Shown in pieces: positions 12,486 to 23,990 of a stretch of 64,000 nucleotides of DNA (position 1 is its first letter; each line of letters starts with the position of its first letter). Origin of the DNA: Larix sibirica. Taxonomy: Eukaryota > Streptophyta > Pinopsida > Pinales > Pinaceae. The DNA lies in the NCBI GenBank assembly GCA_004151065.3, contig NWUY0304017966.1, positions 57,854 through 121,853 of the forward strand. The letters run 5' to 3'. The notes below the pieces were generated by a model. That model did no database searches and had not been told where the DNA came from. It worked only from the letters and a program-made list of their open reading frames with translations. Made by a program: the position numbers and the translations under genes.

Positions 12486-13560
12486 GGCATACATTGAACT
12501 GTGGCCAAAAAGGATGTTGTAGTAAAGCTGTATGTCGATGACTTCTGCATAAAGGAGAACCCTTTTTTCCCTAGCTCTTTAGGAATGTTTTTGTCAAGGC
12601 CTTGTGATTGTAAGGGACGGCCATTACAGGCACAAAGATTTATTGCTAAGGGACAAGATCGGAGGACCAGTTGTTTCCAAACATTTGTGGACATTAGACA
12701 AGAAGATGCATCTTCATCTATAATGCATTAATGAATGATGATATTCTTGATTTTCACGGGGATTTGGAATGCAACGGCTGAAGGCAACAGCTATGTATGG
12801 CTCGCCGATGTTGAAATTGCACGAATAAGCTAGATATATTAAACCTAATGACAATAGTAATGCCTTCTTCTGAGAAGGGCAAGAATGAATAAATTAAAGT
12901 GTAAACATAGTGGGGATAAAACCAAATCATATACAATGCTCTAGTTATGTGCAGTTCTCATATGATGGTTATGGGTGGTACATCGTAGAGGTAGTTTTGG
13001 TATCCTAAGGGTCAGACACTATTAGGGCGGTGGAATTGAAAGAGAGTTGCTAGTGGAAGCAAGGGTATTCTTTTGCTGGGTAATAGAGTTATCTGGCATG
13101 CTGTAAGCTCAATTACGGGCCAGAAGATAAGTCTTTACTTAATGTAAATGTTTTGTCATAACTATTTGCTGCTGGGGAGGATTGGGTGGTTGTTGAATCT
13201 CCTGTTTAGTAGTTGTGATGGCTCTTTGGTTGGCAAAGGGTTTTATTAAGAAAACTTGCTAGTGCGGGCTCGTGTTGCTTTATTTAGGAGGGTTAACAAT
13301 GGGTTGCGCTCGTGCTTCCATCATCTGATTACAGGATTAGTAGTAAATGCTGTTTGTAACGATTGTATTCACCAAATAAGTAGCAAGCATAGTTAATCTA
13401 AGGTTATTTTGCTATGTTGCATTTATTATGTTCCCAGTTACGTTTATATTATATCTTCTATGCCAGTCACAAAGGAAAGATTATTTCGTGTGTCCTTCCT
13501 TTTTACTTCTCAGCTCACCGGTACGCTTTCCCGCTGGTAGAGAGGTTGACGGACCAGAAG
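12486..13560. other. Unassigned spacer
   Basis: No gene is recognised. Short frames overlap on both strands at 12482-12731 (76 and 70 codons). Their translations share no domain with known proteins as far as I can tell, and opposite-strand coding is unlikely. The sequence is neither AT-extreme nor visibly repetitive. Confidence 0.5.
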
Positions 13561-15790
13561 TTTACCAAGCAGTAGTAGGTTCCCTGGTCCCAGTTGGAGA
13601 TTAAATGGCAGATTCAGTTGACTTCATTGACACAGAAGTTCAATAGCGAAGTCGAGACCCGCCCGGTTTTATTATATAAAAATACAAATAAACTTGACCA
13701 CGTTACAGAGTCTTTAGCGGATGCAGTTACAGATCGGGATTGAGTTGTTTCATATTCTCCAGTAGCATAGGTGTTCTAACCAAGTGCAAAAGTGCTTTGG
13801 CCTAATGGCTAAGTCGAGTCACTAATTGTAGGCTGATGGACCCAGATAAAGCTCTAACCTTTCCGAAAGTGGGCAATAAACCCTGCTGGCCTTTATCCAG
13901 CCATACTCACCCTGCCCTTCTAAAAACAGCAACTACTTCTATTCCCTCCCTCTTTTCATCCGGCATGATGTGCCAATGGAAACATCTCCCTCATGGTTCT
14001 TAAAAGGATGCATGGGGAAATGAAATCACTGAAACACCTACCTTTCTATGCAATATGATCCGGTGGTATCAATAAGCAATATTGTACTAACTTTTCCCAC
14101 TAAATACCCGGACGAAGTTGCTCACTTGAACAGAAGGAGGGTTAGGGGCCCCTACAATAGATCGAGTTTAGCCAGTTATAGGGGCATAGTGCCTAGGTGA
14201 CCTCGTTAAAGCACCCAAACAAGCAGCATATCGAGATCTATCTCTGGTTGGTCCATATCCAAATGAAGTTGATTTAGTAAAAGCATCCGAAACAGACCCA
14301 TATAATTAAGGTTTCATATCCATATTAATAGTCCCCAGCAACATCTCCAATTTACCCGTAACCCATTGAAGTTGGCCCAGTGAAAACACCAATAACGAGA
14401 ACAGAAGCACATACAGCAAGCGGGGACAAAAGCAGTTACATAGGTGGTTGTCGCCATGGTTCATGGGAGGTAATGAGTAAGTTCTTCGATCCCAGAGTAA
14501 GTAGGCATGCGTTTTCTGCTGGTGCTGTGAGTTAAGTTATTTGGAAGTATTTGGAAGACGCGGTGAAGGATTTGATGCGCAAAACTAGTAGGCAGAGTAA
14601 TGTTTGAGTGATTTAAGAAATCTTTTAATGGGCATAAGCATATGCAAAGGCTTATTCAATAGTAGCTTAGGTAGTTTCAGTAACAAGGGCAACAGAAGAA
14701 GCAGCATCAGCGGTTGAACCACCAGTAGTAAAAAGGAATGACCGGGAGCGTACCTCGTGCTCCGGGATTAGCATGTGTTTCGATAAGTTTAGTGCAAGAA
14801 AGAGATGTTACGCCATTTGTTGACCCATAAAGGCAAAGGACACAGAGACATAGGTAGGAGCAGCACACATCCAGTTGTAACAAAGAAGGAATAGAAGCGC
14901 CTAGTTACCCGGGGGACTTACAAAGGGAAGGGGAAAGGAACAGTTTACCTAGAACCAGTCGATCTTTACCCAGATATTTCTCCTGTTAGAAAACCCTAAT
15001 AAGTGCGAGACTTGCCCCGATATCTCTTACAGGTCGAAGGATTATTCCATTACTATAACTAGTGAATGTGCCAGCTTCATTGCTAGTTGCTTCATATCCA
15101 TTATTTACAGTCCCAACGTCAACGCAAATTTGATAAACATAGCCAGTTAATGATCCAGCATTAGCATCAGCATCCGCTTTAGAAGCACCACTAGCAGAAG
15201 AAGAAAAGGTAAAGCCAAAGGCGGTTAAGCAAAAAGAGCGAGATAATGAAGATATATCAATTTGTTGCAGATCGAGTTGATTATGAACGACAAGTTACAG
15301 AGTCCCCAGCATCAGAGGCTTTCAAAAGCAAACCCCGTCCAGGCCCCGGCCGAGAAGTCTTCGTAGATGGATATTGAGTTTACCGTTAACCAGAAACAGA
15401 GAAGTAACGGATCCATCAGGTTTAGACCTAGTAGTGGTTTCAAATCCAGTTGGAAATGAGATTGTTGGCCCATGACCAATCGCTGGTGGCTGTGCAAAGT
15501 ATATTAATGTAAAAAGAAAGTAAAGCACCATCGAGTAAGTCTATAACAACCAATGAGCTATCCTAAAAGTGCACTGTCTTTAGGTCAATCATAAGTTATG
15601 CAACAGCTAAGCCACCCCGCTACCCCGATGTGCAAAGAACACGTGTCCACAGTAAGTGTCAAAAGTACCTGCCAATGAGTAAATAAGTTTACCAGTGATA
15701 AATTACCTAATGAAAGTGGATCCGTCAGGCGAGTAAAAACAACAGTACGCTCCGGACAAACATGAAACAACGTGAGCGACTCCCCGAGCA
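13560..15790 (-). repeat. R3 triplet-phased Ala/Ser/Gly/Thr-rich array (minus strand)
   Basis: On the minus strand, repeated peptide motifs appear about 300 bp apart. A [KR]PDGS motif followed by a GKL motif occurs at about 15725-15685 and 15425-15380. A G-[YF]-E-[AT]-T motif occurs at about 15095 and 15445, and a decayed DNA equivalent near 14325. TGGSTADAASSVALVTET lies near 14730-14680. A frame open from stop to stop runs 15294-14986 (102 codons, no ATG). Frameshifts and stops separate the pieces. It may be a decayed repeat protein or a minisatellite that keeps a triplet phase; I cannot decide from one sequence. Confidence 0.5.
14986..15294 (-). pseudogene. Open frame without start codon inside the R3 array
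   Basis: Stop-to-stop frame of 102 codons with no ATG. A hydrophobic stretch (SLSRSFCLTAFGFTFSSSAS) precedes an Ala/Asp-rich run (ASKADADANAGSLTGYVYQ) and a motif with NNGYEATSNEAGTFTSYSNG. The order looks superficially like a signal peptide followed by a repeat protein, but without a start codon this is speculation. Composition matches the minus-strand frames at 47364-47684 and the plus-strand one at 16977-17268. Confidence 0.35.
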
Positions 15791-16975
15791 GACCTTAGAA
15801 AGCGTCACTACCTACTTTTGTTAGGAAGTAGTGGAAAGTGTAAAGGGGGCTATTAAGACTAGCAAAAACTTATCGGAAACTCTCTTTATTGAAAGCTCCT
15901 AAAATTAGACCGACCAACCCTGAAAACGCAGTCTCAGCTCATCTTTTAGGACCACCTTTAGATCTTCAAAAAGACCTCCCCATAGCGTTCCTTACTAGGT
16001 GTTGGAACCTATTCCACATTGAAACCTAAGCCTTCTTCTTCAGACCCAACAAGAGGACCTTCAATTGTTAGGTACTTTAATAATTAGAATATAACACCCA
16101 AAGGTTAAGGTGGTAACACATAAAAAGCCACTATTGGTCCCTCTTCCTCTACTAACCCTTTATTCTCACGAGCATCATCTGGTCTAATTATAAGCTTTAC
16201 TACTACTTCACCTGCTACTATAACAAGTGCATCCAACAATTGCACTAGCTCTTCTTAAATCATTTAGTTTGAACCGTGAATAATATAACCCCACCTAGTC
16301 GCATTATAAAACCTTACTTATTAATAAAATATATGGTCAGTACCCGTATAAATAGATCTCTATTATAGCTCATTTGTCTCTCTCCCTTACTTGAATACCC
16401 CTTATGAAAGAGCTTTACTCTCCAACTCTCTCTTTATAGGCTGTACAACTAACTCTTCCTACTCCTACCATTCAGTTCCATTTTGTAGGGCATATTACCA
16501 ATGGGGAATAAAAGAGAATGATGCCTCTTCTAGCTGTCTTATCTACATTAGGGCATTTTACTTTTGATCTTCGTGCTCTCCCATAGGATTATACATTCTT
16601 GGTCGTACGTAACTCTTCTCTTTTTCTAAAGTGCTAGGTTGCCCCCTATCTAGTTAAGTGTTGTCTTGTATACTATGATTCTAGTTTCAATATAATTTCC
16701 TATGAAAATATCCTTAACTTGTGACATTATAAAACAAAAGAATATGCGGGTTACCCAATCCACCTATCATGGGTATGACTCCCACGAGACTGTCCTCATG
16801 GCAATTGTAACGCTTCTCATCGTCGTAGGGCCACTTAAAACTATAGCTATCAAACCGGCAAACACACATAACGATCAGGACTCGGTCAAATGCTTATGTC
16901 TTAGCCCCGTCTCCGGCACTTTGAGATTGCCCGGTGCATATATTGGTGGTGCTTCTGGAACTACTTAACCAACTA
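15791..16975. other. Unassigned, pyrimidine-rich spacer
   Basis: No gene is recognised. From about 15900 to 16680 the plus strand is rich in CTCTT, CTACT and CCTCTAC words with no regular period. An 88-codon plus-strand frame at 16702-16968 has no recognisable motif; it ends just before the R3 segment. Confidence 0.5.
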
Positions 16976-16976
16976 A

Positions 16977-17268
16977 TTAACCTCCGCTTCTGATGCCTTT
17001 GCTACTGTCTCTACAGGTTCAGGGTATCGATCTGCTATAGGGCTAACTGGTTCAAGCTAAGCAACTGGGCCAAGCTCATCAGCTCAATCAACTAGCTATA
17101 CTTATGGATATACTGTTGGACTTGGAACTACTCGTGCTGCTACTGATGGTGCTGGTAGTAGAGATGGTGCTCTTGCTGAGTATGGATCTGTATCTGGAAT
17201 ATCCGGCTCTGGATCTTTAGTTTAGATATCTGCTGCTGTATCTGCTGATTCTTTCAAATCAAAGTTAT
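16977..17268 (+). repeat. R3 family segment (plus strand)
   Basis: One frame reads SASDAFATVSTGSGYRSAIG, then after an internal TAA an S/T/Q/Y-rich run, then TTRAATDGAGSRDGALAEYG and SGISGSGS, a TAG, and ISAAVSADSFKSK. The SDAFAT..TGSGY piece parallels SDAFTKSTSFGYGP on the minus strand near 14280, so this is an inverted relative of the 13.6-15.8 kb array. Two in-frame stops in about 95 codons. Confidence 0.5.
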
Positions 17269-18240
17269 AACCGGAACTCTTGTCATTGGGATTTAGGGGG
17301 ATTTAGGAAGTGTCGGGGCATTGATCCGAGGTGAAATAGGTAGGGAAATAAACTGAACTCCTGCTATTGAGACGGTAAATATATATAGAGTAGCCTGCTA
17401 TTGAGGGGAAATGGTGTGAGGAGAGAGCTATTTTTCTTATTGCTAGGATATAATATTTCTTATTGCTATGGAATGAGGACAGTCATAGAGCATTCCTCGA
17501 GGATAAGCCAGCCCTTTTAGAGTAAAGCAACATATATATATATATATATATATAATAGGGTTTAAGTAAGCCAGCATAAGTTTATCCACCTCATCTATAG
17601 GTTGACCCACCCAAGCCTTCCACCCAACCTTTGAAGTTAACCACGGTAAATCTGTCCATTACTTCCAGTGTTAGCTTCCATGAATGTACACTCAAGGGTT
17701 TATGCGCATGGGGCTTCTTGGTAATGAGTTAACCTGTGAGAAACTTCCCCAGTGAAATGATTCCTTTGGTAATCTCCTAACCCGTTTACATTTCCTTTTG
17801 CTTTTGTAGGATTTGTGGCATTTTGAAAGATGCATGTGGTGAAGTTGCGTCCCCTATAGTATGTGTCTGTCTTCTTTCTCTATGTAGGTAAGCTCAGTAC
17901 GGGCTGGGTGGTGCGGGCCATCTCCTTACTCTTTTGAAAGAGGGTGAGTCCGGTCGGCTGTGATTTACTAAGTAGAATAAGCACTTTGTTTCAATTTGAA
18001 ATGTTGAAGGGCGTTGTGTGTGAGATGGTTTGAATGGCCAAACGCGTGTCTGTAATTTTGCTTCGGGTGATTGGTTAGATACATTAAGTAGCCCTCTGCT
18101 TGAATGTTTTTTTAGTAAGGGTTCTGCCGGGCATGATGAAGTAAGTGGATCCATCATATTAAAGGGAAGTTCTATGTATTGGTGTTTATTCGTAGTGGAA
18201 AAGTTTAGGAATAATCTTTATGCTGTATGTTGTAGGAATA
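17269..18240. other. Unassigned spacer with a TA microsatellite
   Basis: No gene is recognised. An uninterrupted TA repeat lies at about 17532-17555. Two overlapping frames on opposite strands at 17894-18266 have no recognisable motif. Confidence 0.5.
17532..17555. repeat. TA dinucleotide microsatellite
   Basis: About 12 uninterrupted AT units follow CATATA and end in AATAGGG. A likely length-variable site and cruciform-prone tract. Confidence 0.95.
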
Positions 18241-18655
18241 AAAATCCTTATGCTTTAGGAATCTAACTTTAGATAGATATTGGGTATATGTTTGAAAGTA
18301 AGGTAAGATTAATAAGTATAAAGTTGGTTATATAATAATATGTAGGATATAAATACTCTTTACTTTTAAGTGTAAGGATAGAAAATTCTTTTTCTTTTTT
18401 ATAGGTGTAAAAAGAAATATATATATATATGTTGAAGAATAAAGAGAGATGTAGTATAAAAAGTAGGAATAACTAAAGAGAGATAGATAGGAATATGTAG
18501 AGCGGATTATAAGTTGGTTTAAGTATTAGAGAGATAAAAATAATTAGGAGTCGTTGAAATGTAAGGTTAGTTAAGGATAAGTATAAATGGTTGTTTAGGT
18601 ATATAAATTAATAACTTTATAATTCCTAATCTATAAATAAAAGTAGGAGTTAAAG
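18240..18655 (+). repeat. C-depleted strand-asymmetric block
   Basis: About 400 bases in which the plus strand is nearly free of C. For example, I count five C in 18361-18540. It is made of A, G and T words such as TAGGATA, AAGAGAGATAG, GTAAGGTTAG and TATAAGTTGG. Frames are short. The block at 20090-20400 is the mirror image in composition (G-poor on plus), which suggests an inverted relationship. Confidence 0.75.
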
Positions 18656-20085
18656 CTTGCACCTTTCTTTTTCTCTTTTATTTCTTTGAATATTTCCTTT
18701 ATTTATTAGTAGAGCTTATATTAGTCACTAGCATGCATCATATAAAAGACAAGGTTAGTTATTATATCATATAGCAATGGTTGTCGTTCCAAGCTTTAAT
18801 GATAGAGGTCTACGCCAAGCCAAGTGAATAAAAAGCAAGATCAAAGCTAAGCAAAGCCCATAGATATATTATTTTAGTTCTGTACCTGCCAAACATGAAC
18901 CAACTCCACTCCTCCAGTCCGTCCCGTCTACGTAAAAAAGTTTACCAGTTTTTCGAGCCCGTTACTGAAACCCATCCATACATACATGGCCTTGCTGAAA
19001 CAAAGTATGCATAGATGATTATATACGTCACACCCAACTTACTTATCATGGTTTAATGGGCCTATATTTTGGAGTAGATGACATAGATGTTAAATATCCG
19101 CCCCCGGAGGAAATACAAGCTGCCGAACCGAGGGACCGAGCGAGGCAACAAGCCACCGGCGCTACTTGCTCTCTCCTTTAGACTAAACATAAATAACTAG
19201 CACCAGGGTTCCCTTGGCTTGGTGTCTATTCATTTGTAACTAAACTAGGTCTGCTGGTCTGAGTTGTTCCTATCTCTATGCTAAGTAACTATCTAAATCT
19301 CTCAAGCAAGCCTAACCAAGTCACAAGCCATAAGAATATGCTCTCTCTTTGGTCCGAGCCTATAGGTACAAGCCAAGCTACAAAGAATATATAAGATCAG
19401 TAGGTTGATTCCATAGGCCGTAGAAGGAGGATCAAGTGGTTTAGCGCGCTGATTACAGTCTAATGAATAAATCATAGGTAAGTTGGCTCCTGACTGAACA
19501 TACACAACGAAGTGTTCTTATCTGCTCCTGTAGTTAATGCAGCTATCTGAAGAATCCCATAGTTGTTCGTACACTTGTATCTGAATAATGCTACTTGTTG
19601 TTTGTTCGGCTTGTACATAGATAACAGAATGAGTAGTCTAGTCCCGGTGGTTGTTGTTGGTTCTAAGGAGGAAGTCTCTATGGTAAGCCAGCCAGTAGTA
19701 AGAAGATTAGTAAGCATAGAAAGAGAGGTAAGCATCAGCTATAAGTAATAATAGTTCCAGCATGTGGTCTAGCGCTGTGGCCTATCCCTGATAAAGCTAC
19801 TATAAAGAATTCCCAACCCTGCTAACCCGGCCGAGAAGATAACCTTGCCCTTATTGTTTTGTGATTATCAAGGGAGCTCAACATGATAAACATAAAAGAG
19901 TGTTAGTTGGTCCCTCATTCTTGATTGGTGAACATATAAACTTAATCTAATTAGTAATATTATACTTGCTTGGTTATAAGTGTAGTTTTAGGTTTGTGAC
20001 CCTGAAGTGATCTCAAAGTAATAGAATAGTTTATAGGTTAAAAGCCTGAGTAAGAGATTAATAGTGATCAAAGAGTAAAAGGTTA
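18656..20085. other. Unassigned spacer between the two asymmetric blocks
   Basis: No gene is recognised. Composition is ordinary here. The segment 19472-19748 has opposing 87- and 61-codon frames. The minus-strand one has an S/T-rich piece (LEPTTTTGTRLL) that is weakly R3-like, not enough to assign. Confidence 0.45.
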
Positions 20086-20089
20086 GGGT

Positions 20090-20400
20090 CTCTACCGTAT
20101 CTTGCTCCTTTATCTTAAAGCCTACCAACATACTTCCTTCACAATACTACTACTCTTCTAAACATAATACTATTTCCTATCTTCTAAAGAATTCTATTTC
20201 CGAAAAAAGTTCCTTATAAAATAGCTACTTTGTCATCCATATAAAAACCTTCAATTTTATAAGTAACAATTTCATATCTTCCTCTTCATACTTACCTATC
20301 CAATAACTCCTCTAAAGACTAAACCTAACTTACCTATCCTAATCTTATACTATCCTATTATTAATATAATACTATACTATAAAAAAAATTAAGACTTAGC
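20090..20400 (-). repeat. G-depleted strand-asymmetric block
   Basis: About 300 bases with very few G on the plus strand (I count about 11), made of CTTACCTATCC, TAATACTAT and CTTCTAAA words. Its reverse complement has the same word style as 18240-18655 (TAGGATAGGTAAG, AAGTATG). It could be a heavily diverged inverted copy. Confidence 0.7.
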
Positions 20401-20980
20401 AATCTCATTAAGGAATCCCCCCTTGTGCCGAAGGAGAGCCGGCCTAAAGTGAGAAGGACAACCACCGAGGTGACAGTGGGTTATTTTATAAAGTTATTCT
20501 AGGGTTTGTACTTGGACCTTATCTTTTGTGCAGATCTTGGAGGTAACAGGTGTAAATGAAAAAACACTCTTGAATGTCTAATTTATTTTATTTTAAGCGT
20601 TGCTTTTAATGGATATTTTTACTCAAGGGGTAATGCTTTGTTAAGTAAGCATAAGAGAGTTAGTCTTAGCCGGTTATATTTCAATTAATAGGGATGCTTA
20701 ATAGCTATATGTTCGTATACAACTGTAATATCTATATATTATAAGGATGATGAATCGGATTACAATGTAGTATATATTAGAATGAATGAATCAGCAGTAT
20801 AATATTAACCAGCTTAGAACTAATCACCCTTGTGCTATTTGGGGTAGATATGGTCATTACACTCATCACTGCCCTCACTTACTCGAGGCTCCTCGTTTGT
20901 GAGAATCAGCTAACAAAGCTGACTAACCCCCCATAGGGGCAATGTGGCACTCAACCTAACCAACTTCCTACTTCTCAATT
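20401..20980. other. Unassigned spacer
   Basis: No gene or clear repeat is seen. Two words near 20405-20470 (GCCGAAGGAGAGCCGGCC, CACCGAGGTGACAGTGGG) look more GC-rich than the flanks, but I cannot place them. Confidence 0.45.
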
Positions 20981-20984
20981 GTAA

Positions 20985-21191
20985 GTGTTGCAAAATCCTT
21001 TCCTACCACAAGGGTCAATAACTACTCATAAGGTAGCCCCGCCTTCTAATCAACCAACTGGCTTTTCACTACCTAGAGATATTTCATTCCAAAACATCTA
21101 CATGAACTCTATGGATATTAACCTTCAGACTCATAACCAATATGTTGGAGGTTCTATTCCAAGTGTAGGTGCTCTCTTCCTTATTCCGTGA
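20985..21191 (+). pseudogene. Short coding-like fragment, unidentified
   Basis: A 68-codon frame reads protein-like text (FLPQGSITTHKVAPPSNQPT, then PRDISFQNIYMNSMDINLQT) with polar and Pro-rich character, and stops abruptly on both sides. It could be a piece of a retroelement Gag or another transferred nuclear sequence. No diagnostic motif such as a CCHC knuckle is visible. Confidence 0.25.
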
Positions 21192-21288
21192 TGATGGCCC
21201 TGATTCCTTCCTTTGTGGGCGTCAGATAGCGAAAGACTTTAATAGTTACTCTAGCTGAATTATATATAGTGGGCTTTATGCCTTATAT

Positions 21289-21360
21289 AGAACTTCCTCC
21301 AGCTATAGTATTTTGATGTCTTCCTGCATATTAGAATTTCCTCCTCCAGCTATAGTATTC
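21289..21360 (+). repeat. Tandem duplication of a 24-27 bp word
   Basis: AGAACTTCCTCCAGCTATAG at 21289 and AGAATTTCCTCCTCCAGCTA at 21333 share the same continuation (AGTATT). They are separated by about 20 bases of filler. A local slippage-type duplication. Confidence 0.8.
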
Positions 21361-21364
21361 TTTT

Positions 21365-22078
21365 TTATCCCAACAGCTTATGTCTGAAGGATTCATCACT
21401 CATAAATGCCTTCTGTTACTTCACTTCATTTTATATTGAAAGGTTTCATTCTTGCCCAGTCTTCTATTACCTTGAACACATTAAAACCCCCTTCCAGTGG
21501 ATTATTTACAGAGTTCACCCTTAGCAATGGAGCATTTTTATTTCTTGCAAAACTTACTGGATAATTGATATTGTCACCCTTCCCAAGAATTTACCATCAT
21601 CTCAAGTGCATTGCCAAGTAAGCATCCGCAAAACCCTCTATGCAAATCCCATAAAGGTTCCTTTAATATGGCCCCCAAGATGTTAGTTTATTCCGCAATA
21701 ATGCTATTTACTTGCAAAATCGGGAAAACGGACTAACCCGATCACCAATCCTTTAACCTGACACTGAATGCCTTCAACCTGAGAGATATGATTGATACCT
21801 TTCCGTCTCTCTCAATAAGATCGCTCACAGCAGGTAGGTGGTACTGTGCCCTATTGGTTGAAAATATCTAGGTCTATTTAGCGTAAGTAAGCAAGATACC
21901 TTCGGCAAGCAGCAAGTAGTATTGAATCAGCTTGTTTCTGAACATCCTTGGCCCCCTCCAATGCATTGGTAAATACTTTTTTGTAGACACGTCAATCTGG
22001 TGCTTGGACATAGAGAGATAAAAAAGCGCTTCAAAGCTCCTTCTCCTGTTCTAGCACATATTATTTGAATTGATCAGG
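21365..22078. other. Unassigned spacer
   Basis: No gene, RNA or clear repeat is seen. Frames are short on both strands. Confidence 0.5.
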
Positions 22079-22079
22079 G

Positions 22080-22235
22080 ACTATGTGCAGTGAACGAAGG
22101 CTATGTTTGATGTAATGGCTTCAGTTAACAGCTTCTATGTGCGGTGAGTGGTGAACGGCTTCTGTGAACGGCTTCGTGCAGTGAATGGCACGGGGCTAGG
22201 TGCATGCAGTGAACGAATATGTGCAAGGGACTAGG
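22080..22235 (+). repeat. Degenerate minisatellite (GTGCAGTGAACGGCTTC-like)
   Basis: Variants of TGTGCAGTGAACGAAGGC, GGTGAACGGCTTCTGTGAAC, GGCTTCGTGCAGTGAATGGC and GCATGCAGTGAACGAATATG follow each other over about 150 bases, with a unit of roughly 16-20 bases and frequent partial units. Confidence 0.75.
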
Positions 22236-23185
22236 CTACGTGAGTGATACCGTCACCACCAAGAGAGATTTACAACAGCGCAGTTATAGACGTAAATTCA
22301 CAATTTGAGTAGCAAAGATTTATGTTTAAGAGTTGAAGGAAGAATCTTCCCAAAATAGCAACCAATCGATGATGAGTTTGAGGAGCTAGATGATTCTTAC
22401 CCAAAGAAACACAATTTATTTGATCGAAACCGATACTTTGAAACTGATATATTCTCTATATACTCGAGATTCACCTCACGAGAAGCCATCCCAATAAAGT
22501 CCCCCATCGTTCCCAACAGACGAGAGAAGAGATGTCCCCCCATATTAGAGAGTGTGCTTAGCTTAGCACGTGGGGCAAGGGAAATGGATGGCTTTCTTTT
22601 TATACTTGTACCCAGGAAGTAAGGAGTGCAGCAGACTTTGAGCCATGTTGTTTACATATGAGCATATTTATTAAGACATTTTACCGCCAGAAAGACGAGA
22701 TTTATTTCTCAATTGAATACTTGGTTCGGAGCAGGCACTAATTGTGGAAGAAATGCTCAAAACCTTCCCCTCGTACCTCAGGAAAGTCCGGGTCCTTGTT
22801 TCTCTATAATAGCCAGGATGCCTTCGATTGCTTTGAAGCTGAACAGCGATCTTATATATGTTGCATATACCTTGAGAGCTGCTTTGGAAATGGTGTTTAG
22901 GAGCGAGCTTTTAATATCGATATTTCAAATGTTGAGTAGCCTAGGATAGTAAATAAATTTTCTAAGTTTGAGGATTAAGGACTAGGAGGAGCTGCATTAG
23001 GATTTCCCTAAAAGCCACGAACACACAGGGAGAGGCGGGGCGAAGCGGGCTTGATGGAATTATTTATTATTGAGCGATTGATTGAGCGATTAAAGAGCTG
23101 GATTATGAGTCTTCTGCCGTTAGTTAGTTGCCCACCACGAGTTTCCGCCCACCGGGAGTATTCCACCGAGAGATGAGGAAGGAGT
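22236..23185. other. Unassigned spacer
   Basis: No gene is recognised. It carries a CCCCTCGTACCTCAGG motif at 22767-22782 shared with 4397 and 51534, and an 11-bp tandem GAGCGATTGATTGAGCGATT near 23073. A 78-codon frame at 22713-22949 includes the shared motif and is not conserved-looking. Confidence 0.5.
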
Positions 23186-23189
23186 AATA

Positions 23190-23990
23190 GCCGATCATTG
23201 CTGCCGATCATAGACAGTTGTAATTGCCTCAAAGTAATTGCCGATAGCCACTCATTACCAATCATTCCCAACCAGTCATTGCCAATCATTGTCAGAAATA
23301 AGCCCATAGCAGCCAGTCATTTCCCTAGAACCTCTACCCTCGAACCTACGCCTTGTTAGCACTTAACAATATGGATCATTCGGGTGGGGACTATACTGAT
23401 GCTTTACTTACTATGCACCTCAGGATACTCACCAGACACATGGGTGCTTTCATTCACGCTACGATGGCAGTGCCTGTAGGGGAGGTGGGGTGCGCTTGGA
23501 TACCCGGTTACTTGGATGGACCACTCAGCTACTCAACTTGGTTAATCAGATGCACTAACGGTTCCACAAAATCGCCTCATTCAATATTTTCATTCAGATA
23601 AATAAAAGCTTTTCAGGATCCGAGGAGGATGATCCGGGCCACTCAAATTCATTCTTTATTACTCAAATTTGCCTCTTCCTTTAGTCGAGCGTGCTTCGCA
23701 TCCTTTTAAGAATGTTTCTCTATGTTAGCCAGGATGGGGCATTGGCTGAGCGAAGATACTCGGCTGCTCGAATCGGTCGGCTACTCGACTCGGATACTCA
23801 GCCTAGATAACGGGCTCATGGGGGGATACCCAACTGGGCTCATTGGATCCTGCGCTGGGCTGGAGACAGGACTGAGCTTACTCGACTTGGCTTGGATACG
23901 CTGCTTGCCTTGGGTACTTGGTTGTCTGGGCTCCCGGCGGGATCGGTTGGGATACTCGGATGGAGACAGACAGTTAGACCTCGAACTCCG
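23190..23990 (+). repeat. R4 repeat region, direct arm
   Basis: It has two blocks in order. At 23190-23310, a degenerate tandem of CCGATCATTGCC, CAATCATTCCCAACCAGTC and similar. At about 23500-23990, a degenerate tandem of GATACTCGGCTGCTCGAATC, GGCTACTCGACTCGGATACT, GGATACTCGGATGG and related words. Both blocks occur in the same order on the minus strand at 36745-36480. The plus-strand frame of 109 codons at 23722-24051 and its minus shadow come from the repeat. Confidence 0.7.

Noticed and set aside
12501-12731. YVDD-like word (KLYVDDFC) suggesting a reverse transcriptase
   Set aside because: Only the four residues match. None of the flanking RT blocks is present, and the opposite strand is equally open, so it is taken as chance.
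16702-16968. 88-codon plus-strand frame before the R3 segment
   Set aside because: No domain is recognised, and it ends at the R3 boundary without continuing in another frame. Insufficient for a gene call.
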